The notes under the pieces: generated by a model | What the model was told of the DNA's origin: nothing | What the model saw: only the letters and a program-made list of their open reading frames with translations | Databases searched by the model: none | Shown: positions 1 to 5,437 of the stretch, piece by piece | How positions within the stretch are numbered: the first letter of the stretch is position 1 | Layout: every line of letters begins with the position of its first letter | Translations under genes and position numbers: made by a program | Source: Bacillota bacterium | Lineage (GTDB): Bacteria; Bacillota; Desulfotomaculia; Desulfotomaculales; Desulfallaceae | Direction of reading: 5' to 3' | Assembly: GCA_009781965.1 (NCBI GenBank) | Contig: WQUS01000084.1 | Coordinates: forward strand, 1 to 6,844 | Length of the DNA: 6,844 bases

Positions 1-139
1 TGTTCACGCGTTACTGCTTTCGCATCGAGCGGCACGCAAAACCGTTAACCGTGCGCTCATGCTCTCCGAGAAATCGCTTACGGTTAACGGTTTTGCGTGC
101 TGTATTCACTTTGAGTATCAACAAACGCGTGAACAGTAA
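1..139 (-). repeat. Palindromic MITE-like repeat element, copy 1
   Basis: An imperfect palindrome fills this stretch. An inner perfect 21-bp inverted repeat lies at 32-52 and 80-100 around a 27-nt loop (53-79). An outer 12-bp perfect inverted repeat (TGTTCACGCGTT) pairs 1-12 with 124-135. The right end reads TGAACAGTAA (130-139). The reverse complement of this copy aligns with the element at 4955-5205, so it is called minus relative to that copy. The left end is probably cut by the window, because the matching TTAC before TGTTCA would fall outside. No coding potential is seen. It ends 27 bp before the recR start, so it may be transcribed as a hairpin leader. A non-autonomous element or an intergenic palindromic repeat is the best description; mobility is inferred. 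Confidence 0.8.
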
Positions 140-166
140 TAATTGGCTTGGTGGGAGTGAGTGCTC

Positions 167-766
167 ATGCGTTACGCCGGTGCGGTTGCCCGTCTAATCG
201 GCGAACTGGCCAGGTTGCCGGGGATTGGTTCCAAAACGGCACAGCGCCTGGCCTTTTTTTTACTAAGCGCCCCCCCGGAAGTGGCGGAAAATTTGTCCGC
301 GGCCATCCGTGAGGCGCGCATCCAGGTACGCCGATGCTCCGTTTGCGGTAATCTGACCGACCGGGAACCATGTGCTGTTTGTGCCGATGAAACCAGAGAC
401 CGGGCGCTCATCTGCGTGGTGCAGGATCCCCGTGATGTGGCGGCAATTGAAAAATACCGGGGATTTAAAGGTGTTTACCATGTTTTGCACGGGGCCCTTT
501 CCCCGCTGGCCGGTTTGGGACCGGAGGAACTGAACATTAAAAGTTTGCTTACGCGGCTGGCCGAGGGCCGGGTTAAGGAAATCATTCTGGCTACCAATCC
601 CGATGTGGAGGGGGATGCCACGGCTTTGTACTTAGCCCGCTTGCTTAAACCCATTGGCGTCACGGTAACCAGGATTGCCCACGGGCTGCCGGTAGGGGCC
701 CATCTTGAATACGCGGACGAGATTACGCTGGGTAAAGCCATTGAAGGCCGGAGGGTCATTGAGTAA
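167..766 (+). CDS. recR: Recombination mediator protein RecR
   Basis: RecR works with RecF and RecO in the cytoplasm to load RecA on gapped DNA during recombinational repair. The product is 199 aa, the usual family length. The N-terminus has the helix-hairpin-helix segment LPGIGSKTAQRLAFFLL (about residues 17-33). A four-cysteine zinc finger follows (C57, C60, C69, C72). The Toprim domain starts at VVQDPRD and contains LATNPDVEGDATALYL. The C-terminus keeps GLPVGAHLEYADE and the KAIEGRR tail typical of RecR. ATG 167 is chosen over the in-frame GTG 161 because GGGAG at 153-157 is 9 nt from the ATG but only 3 nt from the GTG, and homologues start near MRYAGPVARLI. In relatives dnaX and ybaB precede recR; here a palindromic repeat lies immediately upstream. 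The stop codon lies inside a 14-bp tandem duplication. Confidence 0.97.
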   Translation: MRYAGAVARLIGELARLPGIGSKTAQRLAFFLLSAPPEVAENLSAAIREARIQVRRCSVCGNLTDREPCAVCADETRDRALICVVQDPRDVAAIEKYRGFKGVYHVLHGALSPLAGLGPEELNIKSLLTRLAEGRVKEIILATNPDVEGDATALYLARLLKPIGVTVTRIAHGLPVGAHLEYADEITLGKAIEGRRVIE

Positions 767-785
767 GAAAAATTGAGTAAGAAAA
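758..785. repeat. 14-bp tandem duplication across the recR stop
   Basis: ATTGAGTAAGAAAA occurs twice head to tail (758-771 and 772-785). The first copy contains the last two recR codons and the TAA stop, so the second copy carries a non-functional duplicate of the gene's end. Confidence 0.9.
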
Positions 786-830
786 TTAATTGAATCAAGC
801 AGAACAGTAATTTTTCCCATTTATTCCCCA

Positions 831-864
831 TAGTATTTTTATTAAAATAGTATTTTTATTAAAA
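831..864. repeat. 17-bp AT-rich tandem duplication upstream of bofA
   Basis: TAGTATTTTTATTAAAA is present twice without a gap (831-847 and 848-864), directly upstream of the bofA ribosome binding site. It is A/T-only except for one G per unit. It could hold promoter -10-like elements for bofA, but no convincing -35 partner is visible. Confidence 0.85.
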
Positions 865-873
865 GCTTGTTAT

Positions 874-881
874 GGGGTGAT
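874..881 (+). promoter_or_regulatory. Shine-Dalgarno site deciding the bofA start
   Basis: GGGGTGAT resembles the anti-16S complement GGAGGTGAT. It overlaps the upstream in-frame GTG at 877 and sits 4 nt before GTG 886, which therefore is the better start. Confidence 0.6.
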
Positions 882-885
882 TAAT

Positions 886-1137
886 GTGGGATGGTATTTG
901 TTACTGATTGCTGTGGCCGCGCTGTTCCTTTTGGGCCCGACCTCCGCTCTGCTGTCCAAGCTGGGCCAGCTGCTGCTGAGTGCGGTGATCGGTCTTGCCC
1001 TTTTGTGGCTGTTCAACCTGGCGCTGGGTTTTGTGCACATGCATGTGGCGGTTAACCCTTTTACCATGCTGGTGGCCGGGATTTTTCAACTGCCCGGGCT
1101 GCTTTTGCTGCTGGTGATGACCAGGTGGTTTGTGTAA
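886..1137 (+). CDS. bofA: Pro-sigma-K processing inhibitor BofA family protein
   Basis: BofA is a small integral membrane protein of the outer forespore membrane. Together with SpoIVFA it holds the SpoIVFB protease inactive until the forespore signal triggers sigma-K maturation. The product is about 83 aa, close to the family norm. It is almost wholly hydrophobic, with likely membrane segments at roughly residues 3-16, 28-49 and 57-78. The C-terminal half has the family pattern: FNLALGF, then VNPFT (56-60), G65, and PG (70-71) followed by a leucine run. GTG 886 is preferred over GTG 877 because the ribosome binding site overlaps the latter. The gene follows recR as in Bacillus, except that the small DUF2508 (YaaL) gene often found between them is absent. 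Family call is firm; the exact start is less so. Confidence 0.88.
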   Translation: MGWYLLLIAVAALFLLGPTSALLSKLGQLLLSAVIGLALLWLFNLALGFVHMHVAVNPFTMLVAGIFQLPGLLLLLVMTRWFV

Positions 1138-1206
1138 AAACCGTCTCAGTTTTCCGGGGTTGTTTGGTGATCTAGTTTTAGTTATCCGGATTGTGTTTTT
1201 AATATT

Positions 1207-1216
1207 CTGTATACAG
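1207..1216. promoter_or_regulatory. 10-bp palindrome upstream of the NTPase-kor promoter
   Basis: CTGTATACAG is a perfect 10-bp palindrome 37 bp upstream of the -35 box at 1254. It could be an operator half or a chance palindrome; nothing else supports a regulator site. Confidence 0.2.
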
Positions 1217-1253
1217 GTATGCAGTGTAAAAATTGCGTAATTTATAAGATTTC

Positions 1254-1282
1254 TTGACTGGTTCTCATTATTGAAATATACT
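1254..1282 (+). promoter_or_regulatory. Sigma-A type promoter for the NTPase-kor operon
   Basis: TTGACT (1254-1259) and TATACT (1277-1282) are separated by exactly 17 bp and each differs from the housekeeping consensus at one position. The surrounding sequence is AT-rich. Transcription would begin near 1289, leaving a leader of about 115 nt before the NTPase gene. It lies in the only long spacer before the operon. Confidence 0.75.
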
Positions 1283-1403
1283 TAAACAATTAAGGAATAG
1301 TATCAAAAATTGAGGATTCTTTTAAGAATTTTGGGATTACCGGGATGTTTTTGGTGGAGCAAAACTATTTAACCGGGCTTGACGATTTTAACCTAGTGGG
1401 GTG

Positions 1404-2075
1404 ATGGTTATCGGCTCACGCATTGTCGAAGCCTATGTGGGGGAATACGCCAGCGGCAAAAGTGAGGTTGCGGTTAACCGGGCGCTGGAGTTGGCTGCGG
1501 CCGGACGGCTGGTTACCTTGGTGGATCTGGATGTGGTGGAACCCTGTTATACCTTGCGTCCGATTAAAAGGGAACTGGAGCAAAAGGGTATTTCCGTTTT
1601 AGCCTGGGAAACCAGGGAATTGATCGGTCTTGGCGAGACCGGTAATATTTTGCGGGCGGAGAACCGCTGGGCTTTGCGCCGGCCCGGAGATATCATCCTG
1701 GACATCGGGTACGGTGTGGAAGGGGCCAAAACTCTCGCTTTGCTGGAAGACGCCGATACGGATCCGGACTTGCAGGTTTACGCTGTGATCAATATTGCCC
1801 GCCCCATGACCGGGTCGGTAGCGGATATTGTGCAGTATGTGCTGCAATTGGGCGGCATTGACGGCTTAATTAACAACAGCCACCTGGGCGATGACACGGA
1901 TTTGGCGATTGTGCAGGAAGGGAGCCGGGTGGTTAGTGAAGCGGCCCGGGAGTTGGACATCCCGGTGGTTGCCGTTACTGCGGTGACTGAATTGGCTGAG
2001 CTTATCGGTCCCGTGGACAGTGCCGGGCATCCGGTAAGGAAGCTGGTCAGATATATGCCGCGCACATTGTGGTAA
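1404..2075 (+). CDS. P-loop NTPase (MinD/CobQ-like) of unknown function, leads kor operon
   Basis: A 223-aa soluble protein with a nucleotide-binding fold. A Walker A motif GEYASGKS lies at residues 13-20. VTLVDLDVVEP (37-47) looks like the switch-I strand of SIMIBI-class ATPases. IILDIGYG (97-104) is a Walker B-like strand with D100. INNSHLG (156-162) sits where base-recognition residues occur in related proteins. It lacks the second glycine-loop lysine (KGGxGK) of true MinD/ParA proteins, so partition or septum placement is unlikely. It is co-directional with kor genes 43 bp downstream and shares their promoter, which suggests a role tied to the oxidoreductase, such as assembly or control; this is inference. 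The start is ambiguous: GTG 1401 and ATG 1404 both overlap the only Shine-Dalgarno-like sequence (GGGGTGAT, 1398-1405), and a stop at 1389 rules out anything further upstream. Confidence 0.8.
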   Translation: MVIGSRIVEAYVGEYASGKSEVAVNRALELAAAGRLVTLVDLDVVEPCYTLRPIKRELEQKGISVLAWETRELIGLGETGNILRAENRWALRRPGDIILDIGYGVEGAKTLALLEDADTDPDLQVYAVINIARPMTGSVADIVQYVLQLGGIDGLINNSHLGDDTDLAIVQEGSRVVSEAARELDIPVVAVTAVTELAELIGPVDSAGHPVRKLVRYMPRTLW

Positions 2076-2101
2076 TATTTTTAAATTTAAAGTTTTGATT
2101 T

Positions 2102-2109
2102 AGGAGGTG
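2102..2109 (+). promoter_or_regulatory. Strong Shine-Dalgarno site deciding the korA start
   Basis: AGGAGGTG is a near-perfect ribosome binding site 9 nt before ATG 2119. The in-frame GTG at 2107 lies inside it and cannot be the start. Confidence 0.85.
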
Positions 2110-2118
2110 CACAAAGTA

Positions 2119-3207
2119 ATGCCAGAAAAACCGATTCAGGGAGAAAAGAAAGTTTTTGTCACCGGCAATGAAGTAGTTGCCTGGGCAGCTCTGGCGGCGG
2201 AAGCTGAAATTATGTACGGTTACCCCATTACGCCGCAAAATGAAATTATGCATTACTGGACCAGGACGATTCCGAAATTCGGACGCCGGTTCCTGCAAAC
2301 CGAGGACGAGCTGTCCGCCGGTTTCACCACTGTGGGCGGGGTTTTGGCCGGCCGCAGGGCTTTTACCGCCACTGCCGGACCGGGCAACATCTTAATGCAG
2401 GAACCGCTCAGCATGGCTGAGGCAATGCGTGTGCCCATCGTGGCGGTAGTGGAGCAGCGTGGCGGTCCTTCGACCGCCACGGTAATTTACTCCCAGCAGG
2501 AGGTTACTTTAACTACGCTGGGCGGTAATGGCGAAGGTTTGCGGGTGGTTTATTCCACCGCTACGCACCAGGATTTGTTCGATTATACCATTAAAGCGTT
2601 TAATACTGCTTGGAAGTATCGTTTCCCGACCTTTGTGCTGGCGGACGGCTACCAGGCCAAGATGCGCGAGTCGGTGGTATTTTATGATCCGGCCGAGCGG
2701 GGTATTAAGATGGTGCCTACCGAAGCCTATGTGGGGCGTCCCGGTATGCCGGGGGTGGATCGGCCGCCGATGCACATGAGAAACACTTACAACATGGAAG
2801 AGGAACTGTATGAAGTGCTGCAAGAATACTTGGCGGATTACGCCAAGGCGGCGCCCGAGATAGAGGAGCATGAAGCTTTTGACACAGCTGATGCGGACCT
2901 GGTAGTTATCTCCCATGGCGTCGTGTCCAGGGCCTGTAAGATGGCTGTGCAGGAATTGCGCCAACAAGGTTATAAAGTTGGCTATTTCCGGCCCATCACC
3001 CTGCGTCCTATGCCGGAAAAGGCTTTGCGGGAAGTGGCTGCCACCGCCAAACAGTTTTTGGTGGTCGAGTCGGCCCAAGGTCAGCTGGCCAGGTTGCTTA
3101 AAGAAGCAATGTATGGCGGCACGGCGGAAATGTTGACTCTCTTCAAACCCGGGGTGGGCGTCACTTCCGAGGAAGTGGTGGCCAGGGTCAAAGAAATTAA
3201 AGGTTAA
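2119..3207 (+). CDS. korA: 2-oxoacid:ferredoxin oxidoreductase, alpha subunit
   Basis: This is the alpha subunit of a four-subunit thiamine-diphosphate enzyme that converts a 2-oxoacid plus CoA to acyl-CoA, CO2 and reduced ferredoxin in the cytoplasm. At 362 aa it has the KorA/VorB size. The pyrimidine-binding domain shows GYPITPQNEIM (34-44), the TEDE motif (61-64) whose glutamate would activate the cofactor, and TATAGPG (83-89). RGGPST (114-119) is the family signature, but it continues ATVIYSQQE rather than the common GxPT form. The C-terminal domain has DLVVISHGVVSRA and VGYFRPITLRPMPE, as in transketolase C-terminal-like domains. ATG 2119 follows a strong ribosome binding site. The beta subunit follows after 58 bp. 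The substrate (2-oxoglutarate, branched-chain, aryl or other) cannot be decided, so the kor symbol marks the family only. Confidence 0.88.
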   Translation: MPEKPIQGEKKVFVTGNEVVAWAALAAEAEIMYGYPITPQNEIMHYWTRTIPKFGRRFLQTEDELSAGFTTVGGVLAGRRAFTATAGPGNILMQEPLSMAEAMRVPIVAVVEQRGGPSTATVIYSQQEVTLTTLGGNGEGLRVVYSTATHQDLFDYTIKAFNTAWKYRFPTFVLADGYQAKMRESVVFYDPAERGIKMVPTEAYVGRPGMPGVDRPPMHMRNTYNMEEELYEVLQEYLADYAKAAPEIEEHEAFDTADADLVVISHGVVSRACKMAVQELRQQGYKVGYFRPITLRPMPEKALREVAATAKQFLVVESAQGQLARLLKEAMYGGTAEMLTLFKPGVGVTSEEVVARVKEIKG

Positions 3208-3265
3208 AAAACGGCTGGTTAAATCTTTTACTGCTGATGGAATATGAAAGGGGGCCTGTGTTAAA

Positions 3266-4024
3266 ATGACAGTTCAATCGGCCATGCCCAAATGCTGGAA
3301 CGAGGAAACCAAACCACACAAATTTTGCCCGGGCTGCGGGCACGGATTAGTGCTTAAGGCTCTGGGACAGGCTATAGATGAACTGGGTATTCAGGATAAG
3401 GTCGTTTTTGGTTGTGATATCGGCTGTTCATTGTTATCCTGGGACTTTTTCAATGTGGATACCATCCAAACGCACCATGGCCGCACCAACCCGGTTATTA
3501 CCGGCATGAAACGGGCTAATGCCGATATCATCGGCGTGGCCTACATGGGCGATGGCGGTGGTTACGCTATCGGATCGCAGCACTTGGTCAGCGCGGCTAC
3601 GCGTAACGAACGCATTACATCCATTGTGGTCAACAATACCCAGTACGGTATGACCGGAGGCCAGATGGCGCCTACCACGATGCCCGGTCAAAAGACTGAA
3701 ACCACTCCTTATGGCCGTGACCCCGAGACTACCGGTTCGCCGACTCAGGGACCGGAAATGGTGGCGGCCATTGCTCCGGAAGGAGCTTACGTGGCCAGGG
3801 GCAGTGTGGCTAATGTCAGGCAATTGAAGGGCTATATTAAAAAAGCGCTGGAAAATCAGATGGCCGGCAACGGGTTCAGTTTTGTGGAAGCGCTGTCTCT
3901 GTGTCCCACTAACTGGCGCACTAATGCCAAGGACACCTGGAAGTTTCTTGAGGAAGACATGTATAAATACTTTAAGGTTGGGGAGCTCAAAGTACCCGGT
4001 TCCCAGGAGAAGGAGGGACAATAA
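3266..4024 (+). CDS. korB: 2-oxoacid:ferredoxin oxidoreductase, beta (TPP-binding) subunit
   Basis: The 252-aa beta subunit binds the thiamine-diphosphate pyrophosphate and Mg2+ and, in this family, normally a [4Fe-4S] cluster. Cysteines that could serve are C10, C21 and C24 (KFCPGCGHG) and C50/C54 (FGCDIGCS). The cofactor motif runs from MGDGGG (94-99) to VVNNTQYGMTGGQ (121-133), the usual GDG...NN pattern with Mg-binding residues. HHGRTNP (70-76) corresponds to the HGR(A/T)xP loop and APTTMPG to the conserved SPTTxxG segment. ATG 3266 has a G-rich ribosome binding site (3250-3254) 11 nt upstream. Its stop lies 2 nt before the gamma subunit start and its 3' end contains that gene's ribosome binding site, so the two are probably translationally coupled. 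Confidence 0.9.
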   Translation: MTVQSAMPKCWNEETKPHKFCPGCGHGLVLKALGQAIDELGIQDKVVFGCDIGCSLLSWDFFNVDTIQTHHGRTNPVITGMKRANADIIGVAYMGDGGGYAIGSQHLVSAATRNERITSIVVNNTQYGMTGGQMAPTTMPGQKTETTPYGRDPETTGSPTQGPEMVAAIAPEGAYVARGSVANVRQLKGYIKKALENQMAGNGFSFVEALSLCPTNWRTNAKDTWKFLEEDMYKYFKVGELKVPGSQEKEGQ

Positions 4025-4026
4025 AG

Positions 4027-4593
4027 ATGGGAAAAGCGGTAAAAATAGTTTTAGCCGGCGAGGGAGGCCAAGGGGTGCAGTCGGTGGCTGAGATCCTGGC
4101 CGAAGCCGCCAACGAAAAAGGGCGTGAGGCTCTTTATATCCCTAACTTCGGAGTGGAACAGCGGGGCGGCGTCTCGGTAGCCTTCCTACAGATTGGCGAC
4201 GAGCCCATTGGCGCGCCTAAGTTTCAAATCGGCGATATTGTCATCGCCCTGAGCGATCGGGCGGTGTCCCGCACCAGGCAATATGTGGGTCCGGATACGG
4301 TGTTTGTTTATGACAGCGGTATTGAAGACATCCAGGACGAACTGCCCACTAATACAAATAAAATTTACGCCATTCCGGCGATTGAGGTTTCCAAAAACGA
4401 ACTGCACCCCCGCGTGTTTAACGTGATTATCATGGGCGCGGTGATTAAAGCCACCGGCGTGGTGGCCATGGAAGACGCTAAAAACGCTATTGAGATTAAG
4501 CTTGGCTCCAAGTTTGAGAAAGATCCCAAGCTGCGGGAAATGAATTTTAAAGCTATGGAACGCGGCGCTGAGCTTGTGGCCGGTTTAGCTTAA
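4027..4593 (+). CDS. korC: 2-oxoacid:ferredoxin oxidoreductase, gamma subunit
   Basis: The 188-aa gamma subunit belongs to the pyruvate/ketoacid oxidoreductase catalytic-domain family and forms the CoA-proximal part of the complex. The N-terminus has the glycine loop GEGGQGVQS (11-19). YIPNFGVEQRGGVSVAFLQI corresponds to the conserved RGG segment, followed by the IGAPKFQIGDIVIAL strand typical of the family. The C-terminal helix region (FNVIIMGAVIKATGVV) is also usual. ATG 4027 is 10 nt downstream of AGGAGG (4011-4016), which lies inside the end of the beta gene. Length and motifs are normal and no damage is seen. Confidence 0.9.
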   Translation: MGKAVKIVLAGEGGQGVQSVAEILAEAANEKGREALYIPNFGVEQRGGVSVAFLQIGDEPIGAPKFQIGDIVIALSDRAVSRTRQYVGPDTVFVYDSGIEDIQDELPTNTNKIYAIPAIEVSKNELHPRVFNVIIMGAVIKATGVVAMEDAKNAIEIKLGSKFEKDPKLREMNFKAMERGAELVAGLA

Positions 4594-4609
4594 AGGGGGG
4601 TAAGGAATA

Positions 4610-4864
4610 ATGGCTCATAATTTCAAAGGGCAAACCTTGGAAGCTAAGAAGGGCTTTTGGACGGTATTTGCCGGCCTGTGCAAGGGCTGCGGGCTGTGCA
4701 TCGAAAAGTGTCCCAAAAAATGTATGAGTTGGTCTGATCTGCTGGGGGTATACGGTACGCCTTCAGTAAAGATAAACACCGATGAATGTATCTCCTGCGG
4801 GACTTGCCAAAACTTCTGCCCGGATTGCGCGATTGTGGTGGAAAAGAAAAAAGAAGCCAAATAA
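4610..4864 (+). CDS. korD: 2-oxoacid:ferredoxin oxidoreductase, delta subunit (2x[4Fe-4S] ferredoxin-like)
   Basis: An 84-aa protein with two CxxCxxCxxxCP motifs. The first uses C24, C27, C30 and C34, with an extra C38. The second uses C60, C63, C66 and C70, with an extra C73. Each set would carry one [4Fe-4S] cluster, passing electrons from the thiamine site to external ferredoxin. The 20-odd residues before the first cluster and the longer linker between clusters are typical of Kor/Vor delta subunits rather than free clostridial ferredoxins. The gene starts 16 bp after the gamma gene with a GGGGGG ribosome binding site (4595-4600). Here delta comes last, whereas in several archaeal kor operons it comes first. 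A hairpin terminator follows. Confidence 0.9.
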   Translation: MAHNFKGQTLEAKKGFWTVFAGLCKGCGLCIEKCPKKCMSWSDLLGVYGTPSVKINTDECISCGTCQNFCPDCAIVVEKKKEAK

Positions 4865-4909
4865 TCAAGGGTTTGACAGGGCATGAAACATAACGTGGCA
4901 TGGAATGAT

Positions 4910-4948
4910 AACACCGCTTTTACGGACCAGGTTCCCGAAAGCGGTGTT
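4910..4948 (+). terminator. Hairpin terminator after the kor operon
   Basis: AACACCGCTTT (4910-4920) pairs perfectly over 11 bp with AAAGCGGTGTT (4938-4948) around a 17-nt loop, followed by a short T-containing stretch (TATTCGTT). It is 45 bp after the korD stop. The T tract is weak, so termination may be partial. Confidence 0.65.
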
Positions 4949-4954
4949 TATTCG

Positions 4955-5205
4955 TTACTGTTCAGTGTTTGTTAGCACTCCTGGCCCAGGCACGCATAAT
5001 TATTAACTGTAAGCGACTTCTCGGAGAGCGTGAGCGCACGGTTAACTCGAGGTTCGAAGTTCGAAGTTCGAAGTTCGAGACTATGCAGTATTTGTTGGTA
5101 CTCAAAGTGAAAACGGTACGTAAAACCGTTAACAGTAAGCGACTTCTCGGAGAGCGTGAGAGCATGGATAACAGTTATGCGTGCCGGCTCGATGCTGAAC
5201 AGTGA
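4955..5205 (+). repeat. Palindromic MITE-like repeat element, copy 2 (composite)
   Basis: The ends TTACTGTTCA (4955-4964) and TGAACAGTGA (5196-5205) form 10-bp terminal inverted repeats with one mismatch. An 11-bp perfect inner pair (GGCACGCATAA, 4989-4999, with 5175-5185) matches the stem position of copy 1. The 26-bp core at 5009-5034 recurs identically at 5135-5160, so this copy looks like two fused elements with a heptamer array between them. From 5091 to the end it aligns with the reverse complement of copy 1 (shared TTTGTTG, ACTCAAAGTGAA and TTCTCGGAGAGC blocks). It fills most of the 402-bp spacer between korD and gin; no coding sequence is supported in it. Confidence 0.8.
5052..5079. 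repeat. GTTCGAA heptamer array
   Basis: Four 7-bp units in a row: GTTCGAA three times, then GTTCGAG. They are preceded by ACTCGAG, which may be a fifth, degenerate unit. Each full unit contains the palindrome TTCGAA. The array lies between the two core copies of the composite repeat element and is not present in copy 1. Confidence 0.9.
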
Positions 5206-5253
5206 CGTGTATTAGTGCACGGCACATCTGAGCCCGGATGCATATATTGATAC

Positions 5254-5261
5254 GGGTGAGG
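5254..5261 (+). promoter_or_regulatory. Shine-Dalgarno site of gin
   Basis: GGGTGAGG lies 5 nt before ATG 5267. The in-frame GTG at 5261 overlaps it and is therefore a poor start. Confidence 0.5.
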
Positions 5262-5266
5262 TGCGG

Positions 5267-5437
5267 ATGGGCTATTGTGTGATTTGCGGCGCGCTGTCCC
5301 AACCGGCGGCGTCATTGGCGATTGGCGGGCACTTGATCTGTTCCGGCTGCGAAAGGGCCATTACGGTCATCGAGCCGGCTGATCCGGCTTATGATTTTTA
5401 CAGCAGCGGCCTTAAAAGGATATGGCGTTTGGTGTGA
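5267..5437 (+). CDS. csfB: Anti-sigma-G factor Gin (CsfB) family zinc-finger protein
   Basis: A 56-aa protein. In B. subtilis CsfB/Gin binds sigma-G in the forespore and stops it acting before engulfment is complete; it also restrains sigma-E. The two knuckles YCVICG (C4, C7) and HLICSGCER (C25, C28) give the expected four-cysteine zinc site. The downstream DPAYDFYSSGLKRIW matches the CsfB pattern of DPDYAFYxxxLK. ATG 5267 is chosen for its spacing from GGGTGAGG. Its position between bofA and an Orn/Lys/Arg decarboxylase gene is the same as in Bacillus, which strengthens the call. Its 3' end overlaps the end of the minus-strand HTH gene by 40 bp. No clear sigma-F promoter was found in the short space after the repeat element. 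Confidence 0.82.
   Translation: MGYCVICGALSQPAASLAIGGHLICSGCERAITVIEPADPAYDFYSSGLKRIWRLV

Noticed and set aside
32..100. Intrinsic terminator before recR
   Set aside because: The stem is strong but has a 27-nt loop and no following T tract; it fits the repeat family better.
475..831. Minus-strand 118-codon open frame over recR
   Set aside because: It lies antisense to a clearly conserved gene, has no recognisable domain, and is explained by the base composition of recR.
1138..1170. Terminator after bofA
   Set aside because: AACCG and CGGGGTT pair only poorly and no T tract follows a stable stem.
2509..3078. Minus-strand 189-codon open frame over korA
   Set aside because: It is antisense to the conserved alpha subunit and shows no family motif.
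3434..4021. Minus-strand 195-codon open frame over korB
   Set aside because: It is long only because of the codon use of korB; no motif or domain is seen.
4955..5079. CRISPR array
   Set aside because: The repeated core occurs only twice with unequal context, and the 7-bp units have no spacers between them.
4969..5205. Plus-strand 78-codon open frame in the spacer after korD
   Set aside because: It consists of the repeat element and the heptamer array; the protein has no natural composition or domain.
5207..5260. Sigma-F promoter for gin
   Set aside because: GTATT at 5209-5213 is like a -35 box, but no GGnnAnAnT-type -10 was found at the right distance.
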